64,000 nucleotides of DNA, taken from contig NZ_AJTQ01000078.1 in the NCBI RefSeq assembly GCF_000262345.1, positions 1 through 64,000 of the forward strand. The letters are read 5' to 3'. Positions 32,606 through 41,921 of this stretch are shown here, piece after piece. Every line of letters starts with the position of its first letter. Positions within the stretch are counted from its first letter, which is position 1. The stretch comes from Streptomyces xiaopingdaonensis (lineage in GTDB: Bacteria > Actinomycetota > Actinomycetes > Streptomycetales > Streptomycetaceae). The notes below the pieces were generated by a model, which did no database searches, had not been told where the DNA came from, and saw only the letters and a list, made by a program, of their open reading frames with translations. Position numbers and translations under genes: made by a program.

Positions 32606-35600
32606 ATGACACCCGACCGCTTCCTGTGGGAGGCGACCCTCGCGACCCACTCCGAGCCCTGGCCGGTCGTGGACGGCATCCCGACCCTCTCCGTCGACAC
32701 CGGCGCTCCTTGGCCGACGGTGCATCCCGGCATCCACGACGCCGACGGCGGCCATCGGGCGCACCGGATCGTGGCCGCCTTCGACGTCGCCTCTTCCGAA
32801 GACGCCGTCCTGCACCTGGAATACGCCGCGGAGCGCGGCCCTTGCTCCGATCTCGAGATATCCCTCGACGGCCGGCACCGCTCCCTCCACCACCTCACCG
32901 TGGAACGCGAGGACCGCACCAGAACAGGCGATCCGGGACCGGTGACGGGCAACGGCGTACTCCGGGTGGAGCTTCCCGCCCGATGGCTCGCCCCCGGACG
33001 CCACGAACTGACCGTCACCACCGCCCTGGACGAGGCAGCCGCCACCGGCGCGATCAGCTCGGCCCGTTCGGAGGTCGCACACCGGCCCGGCGAAGAACTG
33101 CCCCTTCCCCGCACCCAGTACGGAAAGTGGTTCGGTTCCTACCTGCGCTGGACAGCCGTGCGGCTGGAGCGAGCCACCGCCCCGCAGCCCAGCACGCCCA
33201 CCTACGCGCTGCGGGCCACGCCGCTGCACCTGCACGGCGATCCGGACCCGGTCCCGCTCGTCGAACTGACGGTCAACCTGCCCGCCGACGGCGCGCTGCC
33301 CGCCCGCCTGACCCTGGAACACCCCGGAGGCAGCATTCCGGTTCCGGCCTCCACGGACGGACGGGACTTCGGCATGGTCCGCCGGCGGCTTCCCGTCCCC
33401 GGCTTCACGGACAGCAGCGACTTCGTCGTCCGGGCGGACGGTGCGGAGGTGCACCGCGCAACCCTCGTTCCGGCGCGTCGGTGGAGCCTGCATCTCATCC
33501 CCCACGTACACCTCGATCTCGGGTTCACCGACAACCAGGCCAAGGCCGTCGAGTTGCACTGCCGCAACATCGACAAGGCGCTGGACCGCCAGGAACGGGA
33601 CCCTGCCTTCCGGTTCAGCGTCGACGGCGCATTCGTCGTCCGGGAGTACCTGCGGACCCGCTCGTCGCACCGCTGCGCCCGCCTGCGCGAGGCGATCGGC
33701 GCCGGCCTGATCGGCGTCAACGCCTTCCACAGCAACCTGTTGACCGGCATCACCCACCTCGAAGAGCTGGGCCGCGCCCTGGACTTCGGCCGCACGCTCC
33801 CGCCGGGTCCCGGCGCCGTCCCGCGCTACGCCAACATCACCGACGTACCGACCTGGACGAGCGCCCTCCCTTCCGTGCTGCGCACAGCAGGTATCGACGC
33901 GTTCGTCGGCATGTCCAACCACCACCGGGCGGCCACCGACGACAGCGACGAGGTCCACCTGGCGTCCCCCGTGCGATGGCAGGCACCGGACGGCAGCGAG
34001 GTGCTGGCCCACTTCGCCGATCACTATTCGCAGCTACGGTTCATCGCCGCCGACCCCCAGTCGGTGGCGGGAGCGGTGAACGGCCTGGAACGCTACCTCG
34101 AGCGCTACGAGCGCCCGGACTATCTCCCGTCGGACCTCGCCCTGATCGGCACCCACGCGGACAACGAGGACCTCGCCGACGGCGACACCGGGTTCGCCGA
34201 GCGCTGGAACGCGGTCTTCGCCTATCCCCGGGTCCGGGTCTCCACGTTCGCCGACTACCTGGGCGCGGTCGCGCCCCTGCGGGACAGGCTGCCCGTGCAC
34301 CGCGCGGAGGGCGGAAGCTTCTGGGAGGACGGCCCCGCCTCCTCAGCGGCGGACGCCGCCACCTACCGGAAGGCCCAGGTGCTGCTTCCCGCCGCCGAAC
34401 ACCTCGCCGCCTCCGTCCAACTGCTGGACGACACCTACCGTCCGCACCGGGAAGCGCTGGACCGGGCCTGGGAGGGGCTGATCATCGGCGGCGAGCACAC
34501 CTGGACATGGGCCCGCGCCACCGCGCACCCGCACGCGCCCCAGATCGAGGACCAGTTGCACTGGAAGCGGCGGGCCATCGACGACGCCGCCCGGATCCCG
34601 CTCGACGAGAGCCGCCGCACGCTGAGCCAACTCGCCGCCTCACTCGGCGTGGACGGGCCGTGCGTACTCGTCCACAACCCCCACCCCTGGCCGGCGACGC
34701 TCACAGCGGAGCTGGACCTGCCCGAGGGCAGCGCTCCCTTGGACGCCGAGGGCCGGCCCGTGCCCTTCGAAGTGCTGAGCGACTGCGCAGGGATGCTCCG
34801 CGTCCGCCTCTTGCTCGAGGAGCTGCCCGCCTTCGGCTACCGCTGCATGCCCCTGAGCACCGACGCCGGGACCGTACCCGCCGGCGAACAGCCGACCGAG
34901 GCGCCCACCGGCGAGCGGGCCGCCGTACCAGCCGTTGCGGAACGCGCTCCCGTGCGGGAGCTGTCCGCCGGCGAGAACGTGACCAGCCGGGTGTGGGACG
35001 TGCGATTGCGCGCCCTCGACGGCCTTCCCACGGGTCTGCTGCATCGGCCTTCGGGGAGGGAACTCCTCGACCAGGACGCCCCGTTCGCGCTCGGTGAGCT
35101 GGTCCGGCTGACGGCCGCCGGGGCGGCGGACAGCGCGCCGCACGACCGCACGATGATCGGCCAACTGGACTCCCGCTACGGCTCCGGCGCCCCCACACCC
35201 GTCGTGGAGGACCGGCCGTCGATGCGGCTGCTCGGCGCCCGCAACACCCCCGACGGGATGCGGCTGCGCTGGGAAGGCTCCGGCGCGGGGCTCACCGACA
35301 TCACCGTGGAGCTGCTGCTCCGGGACTCCACCGGAACCTGCGAACTGACCGTCGAGTTGGCGAAGCAGCCCGTCCTCGACATGGAGTCGACGTCCGTCGC
35401 CTTCCCCTTCCTCGTCCCCGATCCGACGGTGCGCTACGACAGGCAGCTCGGCTGGGTGGAACCGGCCTCCGACCACGGCCCCGGCTCGTCCAACGAGTGG
35501 CTGTCCGCAGCCTCCGCCGTCACCGTCACCGCTCCCGACGGACCGGGAGTCGTCTGGTCGGCTCCCGACAACCCGCTGTTCTCGTCCTCCGACCTGGTCC

Positions 35601-36145
35601 GCGGCGCCTGGCCGACGCGGTTCACCGCGACGAACGGGCATCTGTACGCCTACGTCATGAACAACTTCTGGCCGTGCAACACGCCACCGGCACAGCCGGG
35701 GCCCGTGCGCTTCCGCTACGTCTTCGCACCCGTCGCGCAGCATCTACCGGAAGCCGCCTCCCGGTTCGGGGCCGAGGCACGCCTCGGTGCGCTGGCCCAG
35801 GAGACGAGTCTGCTGGACCGCTTCCCGGAAGGCAGGACCCCGCACTTCACGGAGGGCACCCTGCCGGGTCCGGGCTCCCCGGCCGACTGCCGGGTCGGCC
35901 TGTCCTCCGCCGGAGAGGGCCGGCTCGTGCTGCGGCTCGCGAACCTCCGCGCCGAGGAGAACGGGGTCGTGCTCCGACTCCCGCACGGATACCGCCCGTC
36001 GCATCCGGACGCTCCCCAACCCGACGCCGAGGGCGACCTGCGCATCCGGCTCGCGCGGTACGGCGTGGCCGAGCTGCCTCTCGACTCCGCGTCGGCCCCG
36101 GCGGTACCGCCGGAGGCGGGCGGGGTGCAGCCGGCGGGTCAGTAG
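32606..36145 (+). CDS. GH38-type alpha-mannosidase
   Basis: A 1179-residue protein without signal peptide, so probably cytosolic. The GH38 catalytic domain starts at about residue 290 with HLIPHVHLDLGFTD, whose His and Asp bind zinc, and the second metal-binding region GTHADNEDLADGD is at about 515. The N-terminal 280 residues are beta-rich and probably a substrate-binding module; the C-terminal third has the beta-sandwich domains of the family (LVHNPHPWPATLT is the typical junction). It would cut manno-oligosaccharides brought in by the ABC importer. AGGAGG eight bases ahead fixes the start at 32606; the frame extends upstream to 32417. It overlaps the convergent LacI gene by seven bases. 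Confidence 0.87.
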   Translation: MTPDRFLWEATLATHSEPWPVVDGIPTLSVDTGAPWPTVHPGIHDADGGHRAHRIVAAFDVASSEDAVLHLEYAAERGPCSDLEISLDGRHRSLHHLTVEREDRTRTGDPGPVTGNGVLRVELPARWLAPGRHELTVTTALDEAAATGAISSARSEVAHRPGEELPLPRTQYGKWFGSYLRWTAVRLERATAPQPSTPTYALRATPLHLHGDPDPVPLVELTVNLPADGALPARLTLEHPGGSIPVPASTDGRDFGMVRRRLPVPGFTDSSDFVVRADGAEVHRATLVPARRWSLHLIPHVHLDLGFTDNQAKAVELHCRNIDKALDRQERDPAFRFSVDGAFVVREYLRTRSSHRCARLREAIGAGLIGVNAFHSNLLTGITHLEELGRALDFGRTLPPGPGAVPRYANITDVPTWTSALPSVLRTAGIDAFVGMSNHHRAATDDSDEVHLASPVRWQAPDGSEVLAHFADHYSQLRFIAADPQSVAGAVNGLERYLERYERPDYLPSDLALIGTHADNEDLADGDTGFAERWNAVFAYPRVRVSTFADYLGAVAPLRDRLPVHRAEGGSFWEDGPASSAADAATYRKAQVLLPAAEHLAASVQLLDDTYRPHREALDRAWEGLIIGGEHTWTWARATAHPHAPQIEDQLHWKRRAIDDAARIPLDESRRTLSQLAASLGVDGPCVLVHNPHPWPATLTAELDLPEGSAPLDAEGRPVPFEVLSDCAGMLRVRLLLEELPAFGYRCMPLSTDAGTVPAGEQPTEAPTGERAAVPAVAERAPVRELSAGENVTSRVWDVRLRALDGLPTGLLHRPSGRELLDQDAPFALGELVRLTAAGAADSAPHDRTMIGQLDSRYGSGAPTPVVEDRPSMRLLGARNTPDGMRLRWEGSGAGLTDITVELLLRDSTGTCELTVELAKQPVLDMESTSVAFPFLVPDPTVRYDRQLGWVEPASDHGPGSSNEWLSAASAVTVTAPDGPGVVWSAPDNPLFSSSDLVRGAWPTRFTATNGHLYAYVMNNFWPCNTPPAQPGPVRFRYVFAPVAQHLPEAASRFGAEARLGALAQETSLLDRFPEGRTPHFTEGTLPGPGSPADCRVGLSSAGEGRLVLRLANLRAEENGVVLRLPHGYRPSHPDAPQPDAEGDLRIRLARYGVAELPLDSASAPAVPPEAGGVQPAGQ

Positions 36146-37161
36146 TTGATCAGCGTCGTCGGGACGACCGTCCGGCGCGGGGGGCCCGGCGGGCCGGTGC
36201 CCTTCCTGGGCTCCAGGTGGTCCAGCAGGAGGCGCGCCGCCCGTCGCCCGATCTCGTCCGCGTCGTAGGAGACCACGGTCAGCCGGACACCCAGCATGTC
36301 CGCGGCCTCGATGTCGTCGAACCCGGCCACCGCCGTCGACGTGCCGAGGCCGCGGATGGCGCGGCAGGCTCCGAGAGCGATGCGGTTGTTGGCACAGAAC
36401 AGCGCGGTCGGTGCGTCGGGGAGTTCCAGCAGAGAGCGCGCGGCGGACTCCGCCGAAGCGACGTCGTCGAGACCGCGGCGAACCCACTCGTCCCGTGGCT
36501 GCACACCCGCGTCCTCCATCGCCGACCACCAGCCGCGGAACCGCTCGGCGCCCGTGAAGAGGGTGAACGGGTTCCCGAGGAAGCCGAGCGCCCGGTGACC
36601 GTTCCTCAGCAGTTCCTCGGTTGCCGCCCGGGCCCCGCCGAAGTCGTCGACGAGCACGGCATCGGCTTCGATGCCCTCCGGCGGACGGGAGGCGAGCACC
36701 ACGGGCATGCCGTCCACGGCGTCGTGCCCGAGGTGCCGTTGATCGGGCCCCGCGGGGACGACGATGACCCCGTTGACCCTGCGGGAGACGAGGTCCTGCA
36801 CCAGGTCGTCCTCGCGCGTCACCTGCCCCGAGGTGTTGCCCAGCACCAGCCGGAGGCCGTGTGCCTGGACGACCTCTTCGACCCCGAGCGCGAGCCGGGC
36901 GTAGAACGGGTTCGCCAGGTTCGTGACGACGAGCCCGACCAGACCGCTGCTCTGGCCCAGGCGCAGGCTCCGTGCGACCTCGTTGCGGCGGTAGCCCAGT
37001 TCGTTGACGGCATCGAGAACCCGCTGTTTGGCGGACTCCCCCACGCGAGGGTTGTCCTTGAGGACCCTGGAGACGGTCATGGCGCTCACCCCGGCGTGCG
37101 CTGCGACGTCCCGCATCGTCGGGACGGAGCGCGAAGCTCCGGACTGCTCGGACCCGGACAC
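36139..37161 (-). CDS. LacI-family transcriptional regulator
   Basis: A 340-residue repressor. The N-terminal LacI HTH is TMRDVAAHAGVSAMTVSRVLKDNP, with the hinge NEVARSLRLGQS, followed by the periplasmic-binding-protein-like effector domain (LVGLVVTNLANPFYARLALGVEE to AVAGFDDIEAADML). It lies in the middle of the mannoside locus, and five similar operators stand before the transport, hydrolase and kinase-isomerase transcripts, so it is the likely regulator of all of them, probably relieved by mannose or a manno-oligosaccharide. It is read from a GTG at 37161 with GAGGAC upstream, and is convergent with GH38. No operator is visible at its own promoter. Confidence 0.93.
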   Translation of the reverse strand: MSGSEQSGASRSVPTMRDVAAHAGVSAMTVSRVLKDNPRVGESAKQRVLDAVNELGYRRNEVARSLRLGQSSGLVGLVVTNLANPFYARLALGVEEVVQAHGLRLVLGNTSGQVTREDDLVQDLVSRRVNGVIVVPAGPDQRHLGHDAVDGMPVVLASRPPEGIEADAVLVDDFGGARAATEELLRNGHRALGFLGNPFTLFTGAERFRGWWSAMEDAGVQPRDEWVRRGLDDVASAESAARSLLELPDAPTALFCANNRIALGACRAIRGLGTSTAVAGFDDIEAADMLGVRLTVVSYDADEIGRRAARLLLDHLEPRKGTGPPGPPRRTVVPTTLINY

Positions 37162-37222
37162 GCGTCCTCGTTCTCCTCGGGCGACAAACGGGCAGACACC
37201 TGCCGCCTGCCAGAACGATCCA

Positions 37223-38149
37223 TCATAGGGGGAGGGGCGTTCCGCCCCTGCTGCCCGGTGGAGCGGGCTGGGCCGCCCACCGCGCTGCCCCCAACAGCGG
37301 TGCCGTCCGGGGAAGTCGGGCGGGACTCAGCCGCACCGGTGGAGCTCCGGCGTCCTCCAGACCGGCACGCAGCGCCCCTTCGACCACCTCCCAGGAGGTG
37401 GCGATGGAGCCGCCGACCACGAGCACGGTGGGCGCGAAGCTGGTCAACCAGGGCGCCATGGTGCGTCCCAGGGCATGGAAGGCCCGCTCCAGAACGGTGC
37501 CCGCCACCGTGTCGCCCTCCCGTGCGCGGGCGGCGATGGTGCTCACGTCCGGCACGGGCCCGGTACCGTCGAGCGCAGCGCGTGCGTACGCTGCGCGGAT
37601 GCCGCGCCGGGAGACGGTGTCCTCCAGAGGCATCCCGTCCCAGGTGAGCCGGTGCGCGCTGCCTTCCGGAGGCACCAGGGGGCCGTCGTTGACCGGTGTG
37701 CCGTCGGCGAGGAAGGCCGAGCCGACGCCGCTCCCGAGGGTCAGGCAGACCGCGCGGGCGTGGCCGGCGGCGGCACCGGAAGCGTGCTCGCCCAAGCCGA
37801 AGGCGTCGGCGTCGTTGAGGAAGCACAGGGACGCCGGTTCCGGGCGGATGCGCCGCCGCAGGTCGGTGCCGATGTCGACGCCGAAGAGCGCTTCGAACTT
37901 GCCGACCCCCTCGAACAGGGCGATACCTGCTGCGTAGTCGAAGGGGCCCGGCACTGCCACGCCCCAGCGTGCGTGCGGTGGCGCCCCGGTCCGGGTGGCA
38001 GCCGCAGCGATCCGCTCCAGGATGTCCGCCGCCGTCCCCTGAGCCGGCAGCGAGGCGCGAATCAGCTCCTCGGGCGCCGCCGACGCCTGCACGTCCACGA
38101 GGGCCGCGGTCACGTGCGTCCCGCCGACCTCCAGCACCGGCTGCTTCAT
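37223..38149 (-). CDS. ROK-family sugar kinase
   Basis: A 308-residue ROK protein without the N-terminal HTH found in ROK repressors, so a kinase. The ATP-binding VLEVGGTHVTAALVD is at residues 5-19, the sugar-binding Asp is in NDADAFGLGEHASG, and LTLGSGVGSAFLADG is the phosphate-binding loop. The zinc-binding Cys triplet typical of glucokinases is missing. In this locus it most likely phosphorylates mannose to mannose-6-phosphate for the isomerase encoded directly upstream; the two genes overlap by four bases. Confidence 0.88.
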   Translation of the reverse strand: MKQPVLEVGGTHVTAALVDVQASAAPEELIRASLPAQGTAADILERIAAAATRTGAPPHARWGVAVPGPFDYAAGIALFEGVGKFEALFGVDIGTDLRRRIRPEPASLCFLNDADAFGLGEHASGAAAGHARAVCLTLGSGVGSAFLADGTPVNDGPLVPPEGSAHRLTWDGMPLEDTVSRRGIRAAYARAALDGTGPVPDVSTIAARAREGDTVAGTVLERAFHALGRTMAPWLTSFAPTVLVVGGSIATSWEVVEGALRAGLEDAGAPPVRLSPARLPRTAPLLGAARWAAQPAPPGSRGGTPLPL

Positions 38150-39861
38150 GCCCGCTCCCGGACGTAGGCGGTCACCACGTGCACCGGCTCCTCGCCCAGG
38201 GGGCGGATACGGTACGCGCCGACGGACGCCGGAACCGTCAGCGTCTCGGCGAAGACCAGCTCGTGTACGCGTCCTTCGGCGGTCTCCACCACGACGCCTG
38301 CGCCGGAGGAGACGTTGAGAACGTGGAACCGGCCTCCGGTGTTCTGCGGCGCCCCCGCGGAGCCGGGATCGAGGACGACGCGGGCCACCTCGTAGAACAT
38401 CTCCGGCAGCGAGCCGAGGAGTTCCTCGCGCCAGCCCTCGCCCTCGCGCAGGGTCTGCGGACGCTGCATGAGGTCCCGGTGGACCGCCTCGCCCTGCCTG
38501 CCGGTGTCGAGGTTGGCGAAGGCGTGCTCGTACGGCAGCGGGCGGGGGGCGCCCTCGGTGTCCTGGCGGAGCCAGTCGTAGAAGCGCAACGAGTAGAGGT
38601 ACGGCGTCGCGCTCACCTCGAGGACCAGGTTTCCGACGCCTGAGGCGTGCGGTGTCCCCGCCGGGATCAGGTACAACTGCCCCTCCTCGGCAGGGTGGCT
38701 CTGCACGAAGCGCTCCACGTCCATCTCTTCGCCGCGCTCGATGGCGGCGACGGCCTGCTTGCGCATCAACCCCAGGTCGGCGTCCTGTTGGAGGCCCAGG
38801 TAGACCCGGGCCTCTTCGTCGTCGACGGCGGTGAGGTAGTACGTCTCGTGCTGCGTGTAGGGCCAGCCGAACTGCTCGCGCATGTACCGCTCCTGCGGAT
38901 GCAGATGCACGGAGAGGTTGCCGCCGCCCACGGTGTCGAGGTAGTCGAACCGGATGGGGAAAGAGGTGCCGAACGTCTCGTGCACCTCGCGGCCGAGGAA
39001 CTCCTGGGGGTGCAGAACGCAGAGGAGGGGGAACGGCAGCTCGACTTCGGCCTGCGGCCCGTCGCCCACCAGGACGCCGGCCGTGGGCGCGATCAGCTCG
39101 TAGCCGAGTGCGGTGTTGCCGTTCTGCGGAGCGAAGCCCAGCCGCTGCTCTGCCCAATGCCCGCCCCACGCCGTCGAGTTGAAGTACGGACGCGTACGGA
39201 CCGGGCCGCCCGCGAGGTGCCGGAGCGTGGCGCGCAGCGTGGCGCCGTCGAGCGAGGCGGGTTCGGCGTTCTGGAGGTCGAGCCAGCGGTCGATGCGGGC
39301 GGCGTGCGCGTCGCGGTGCGCGTCGAGTACGGGCCAGTCCGCGTAGAAGAGGCGGCGCAGATCCCCCGGGGTGCTGTGCCGCCCGAGGTTGACGCCGACC
39401 GGCAGTTCGCCCGCGGTGACGGCCGCCTCGGCGTAGCGTTTCGGCAGGTCGGCGTACCACAGCACGTCGTGTTCCAGGAGCGCGGCGCCCGGGCCGAAGA
39501 CGAGCAGTAGACCTTCGGCGGGTGTCTCCACCGCGGGCAGTGCGCGGTACACCTCGGTGACACACGCGTCTGCGAGCGGAAGGTAGTAGGGGTCGGCCTT
39601 CGGGCCGTCGCCGGTGCGTTCCAGGACGGTCGCCCAGTCGGCTTCCGCGTCGCGCAGGTCGACCACGTGGACGGGCACGCCCCGGGCTTCGAGCGCTCCG
39701 CGGAGTCCGGCTGCGGCGGCGTTCCAGTCCAGGGCGGCGGGTCCGTCGACGGCCACCACCGCCGGGCCGGGCGGGAGCGTCTCGGCGGCGGCCTCCCATC
39801 CGCGCACAACCGTCCCGCCGAGGGGTGCGTAACGGGGATTGCGCTGGTAGGAACGAGACAT
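38146..39861 (-). CDS. Class I mannose-6-phosphate isomerase with N-terminal kinase-like domain
   Basis: A 571-residue protein, longer than the usual 390-residue isomerase. The C-terminal 370 residues carry the cupin motifs of class I ManA: the zinc-binding NLSVHLHPQERYM, QHETYYLTA, and the typical EGQLYLIPAGTPHASG. The N-terminal 190 residues (VVAVDGPAALDWNAAAAGL, then VPVHVVDLRD) look like a nucleoside-kinase fold with the phosphate loop lost. It converts mannose-6-phosphate to fructose-6-phosphate. It is the first gene of an operon with the ROK kinase and has a perfect palindromic LacI-type operator 46 bases upstream. Confidence 0.85.
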   Translation of the reverse strand: MSRSYQRNPRYAPLGGTVVRGWEAAAETLPPGPAVVAVDGPAALDWNAAAAGLRGALEARGVPVHVVDLRDAEADWATVLERTGDGPKADPYYLPLADACVTEVYRALPAVETPAEGLLLVFGPGAALLEHDVLWYADLPKRYAEAAVTAGELPVGVNLGRHSTPGDLRRLFYADWPVLDAHRDAHAARIDRWLDLQNAEPASLDGATLRATLRHLAGGPVRTRPYFNSTAWGGHWAEQRLGFAPQNGNTALGYELIAPTAGVLVGDGPQAEVELPFPLLCVLHPQEFLGREVHETFGTSFPIRFDYLDTVGGGNLSVHLHPQERYMREQFGWPYTQHETYYLTAVDDEEARVYLGLQQDADLGLMRKQAVAAIERGEEMDVERFVQSHPAEEGQLYLIPAGTPHASGVGNLVLEVSATPYLYSLRFYDWLRQDTEGAPRPLPYEHAFANLDTGRQGEAVHRDLMQRPQTLREGEGWREELLGSLPEMFYEVARVVLDPGSAGAPQNTGGRFHVLNVSSGAGVVVETAEGRVHELVFAETLTVPASVGAYRIRPLGEEPVHVVTAYVRERA

Positions 39862-39906
39862 TTCGCTACTCCGAAGGGTTTGGCCCGGTGAGCCGGAAAT
39901 ATTCAT

Positions 39907-39918
39907 GTTATCGATAAC
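39907..39918. promoter_or_regulatory. LacI-type operator, manA-ROK promoter
   Basis: GTTATCGATAAC is a perfect 12-base palindrome, 46 bases upstream of the isomerase start. It is the best copy of the five-site family. Confidence 0.8.
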
Positions 39919-39991
39919 TCTAAGGTACGTGGGGCGCCTTCCGTCAAGGTGCCCCGGACCGGGCGCAGTTGCCGCGCCAGGGGCCGTTGCC

Positions 39992-41371
39992 TCAGGGGGT
40001 GTGTGCCCGCAGGGCGAGCTCGATGTCCTCGAGGCTGCGCCCCTTGGTCTCGACGACGAACCGCGCGGCGAACCCGTAGGCACAGGCGCAGATCACCGCG
40101 AAGCCGAGGAAGACCCAGCCGATGCCGACGGCGTCGAGAAGCACCGGAAAGCTGAGCGAGACGACGAAGTTGGCCGCCCAGAGCAGCATGGTGCAGAAGC
40201 CCACGGCGGCACCCCGCACATGGAGCGGGAAGACCTCGCTGATCACGACCCAGCACACCGCACCCCAGGAAGCGGAGAAGCTGACGATGAACGCGGCGAG
40301 GCAGCCCAGCGTGATCACCCCGACCAGGCTGAGGCCCTCGGGCTCGGGCAGCAGGAGTGAGGCCGTGGCCAGGACGGTCAGGCTCGCGCTCATGCACACC
40401 GCGCCGACCAGGAGCAGCCGCTTCCGGCCCACCTTGTCGATGAGCCAGATGGCCACCAGCGTCATGAGCACGTTGACGGCGCCGATCCCGGTGTTGGCGT
40501 AGATGGCGGCGGAGTCGCTGAAGCCGACGTTGGTGAGCGTGGTGGGCGCGTAGTAGATGATCGCGTTGATGCCGACGATCTGGTTGAGGACGGCCAGTCC
40601 GACGCCCACGACGAGCGCCGGGCGCAGCCACGCGGCGAAGACGTCGCGCAGCCCCGCCCGTCGGGAGGTGGTTGTTTCCACGTTGCGTATCTCGGCGAGC
40701 TCGGCCTCGACCTCGTCCGCGCGCCGGGTCCTGGCCATGACCGCGCGGGCCTCCGTCTCGCGCCCGTTGCGCAGCAGCCATCGCGGAGTCTCGGGCATGA
40801 GGATCAGGCCGGCCAGCATCACGACCGAGGGCACGACCGCCAGACCCAGCATCCACCGCCACGCCTCGTAGGGGGCGAGCAGCGCGTTGCTGACGTAGGC
40901 GACGAAGATGCCCACCGTGATCATCAGTTGGTTGAGCGTGGACACCGCACCGCGGACGCGGGTGGAAGCCATCTCCGAGAGGTACAGCGGTACCACCACG
41001 GAAGCCGCGCCGACCCCGAGCCCCAGCAGGATGCGCGTCGCGACCAGTGCGGCGGCGTTCGGGGCGAGGCCGGCACCGAGTGCGCCGACGCTGAATACGA
41101 CAGCCGCGGCCATGCCGACGCGGCGCCGGCCGAGCGCGTCGGCCAGCCGCCCGGCCGTCGTGGCCCCCACCATCGCCCCCACCAGCAGGGAGCTGACGAC
41201 GACGCCCTCCACCAGCGGGGTCAGGTCCAGCTCTCGCCGGATGTACAGCAACGCTCCGGCGATGACTCCGGTGTCGTAGCCGAAGAGCAGGCCGCCGAGG
41301 GCGCCGAAGAAGTAGATCCGTCGTGTGGATTTGCCGATGCTCTTCTGGTCTGTGACTGCAGCCTGTGACAT
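39992..41371 (-). CDS. Sugar porter family MFS transporter
   Basis: A 459-residue 12-helix sugar:H+ symporter. Signature motifs are GGLLFGYDTGVIAGALLYI in helix 1, GRLADALGRRR after helix 2, RILLGLGVGAASVVVPLYLSE (sugar porter signature), PETPRWLLR after helix 6, NQIVGINAIIYYAP in helix 7 and the C-terminal VETKGRSLEDIE. It probably brings in mannose or another monosaccharide released outside the cell, alongside the ABC importer for oligosaccharides. The ATG at 41371 follows GGAGG. A LacI-type operator is 85 bases upstream. Confidence 0.93.
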   Translation of the reverse strand: MSQAAVTDQKSIGKSTRRIYFFGALGGLLFGYDTGVIAGALLYIRRELDLTPLVEGVVVSSLLVGAMVGATTAGRLADALGRRRVGMAAAVVFSVGALGAGLAPNAAALVATRILLGLGVGAASVVVPLYLSEMASTRVRGAVSTLNQLMITVGIFVAYVSNALLAPYEAWRWMLGLAVVPSVVMLAGLILMPETPRWLLRNGRETEARAVMARTRRADEVEAELAEIRNVETTTSRRAGLRDVFAAWLRPALVVGVGLAVLNQIVGINAIIYYAPTTLTNVGFSDSAAIYANTGIGAVNVLMTLVAIWLIDKVGRKRLLLVGAVCMSASLTVLATASLLLPEPEGLSLVGVITLGCLAAFIVSFSASWGAVCWVVISEVFPLHVRGAAVGFCTMLLWAANFVVSLSFPVLLDAVGIGWVFLGFAVICACAYGFAARFVVETKGRSLEDIELALRAHTP

Positions 41372-41455
41372 CGCACGGCCTCCGAGTCTGGAAGAAGGGA
41401 AGAGACCAGGGGCGTCGGGTGGCGCGAGTTCCTGGCGTCGAGGCTCAGAGCGGAA

Positions 41456-41467
41456 GTTAACGTCACC
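41456..41467. promoter_or_regulatory. LacI-type operator, sugar MFS promoter
   Basis: GTTAACGTCACC fits the shared 12-base pattern and lies 85 bases upstream of the MFS start. The intergenic stretch 41372-41921 holds this site and the next one and no gene that I can support. Confidence 0.6.
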
Positions 41468-41817
41468 AAAACGAGGGGTCAAGAGTCGGGGAGCGGCGAT
41501 CCTGCGGCGTTCCGTGGTGCGTTTGCCGGTGGTCGCCTCTCCGCCCTGGTCAATCGTCCGTGCCGGCAGGGAGGTTGACGCCGCGTCGCGAGATGAGTGC
41601 GCCCGTTTGCTTTGGACGTGGAGGCCGGCGAGTAGCGGGAGTTGGCAGGTCAGCAGGGACGCGTGCCGGTGACCCGGCGGCGGGGCCAGCGGGGTGGAGC
41701 CGGTCGTTCCGTGCCCGCGTGTGCTCGCTCAGGCCCGTAACCGCGTGTGGATCGCGGCGAGTTGCGCCCGCCCCGTTGACAGTGGCCCCGGGAGGCGGCA
41801 CGCTCACCTTCGGTCGT

Positions 41818-41829
41818 GATAACGGTAAC
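41818..41829. promoter_or_regulatory. LacI-type operator, GH92 promoter
   Basis: GATAACGGTAAC fits the shared pattern, about 93 bases upstream of the GH92 start. Confidence 0.65.
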
Positions 41830-41921
41830 ACACGCAAGGTGCGCCGTGATCTTCGCGGACCGCGCCCTCGCAGGGTGGCGTCGGCCGGCCGCAACGCCCC
41901 CTGCCCCAGCCGTGAGGAGCA

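Noticed and set aside
32383..35097. A 904-codon frame overlapping GH38 in another plus-strand frame
   Set aside because: It is Arg/Pro-rich with no domains and lies wholly over a well-supported GH38 gene; a high-GC shadow frame.
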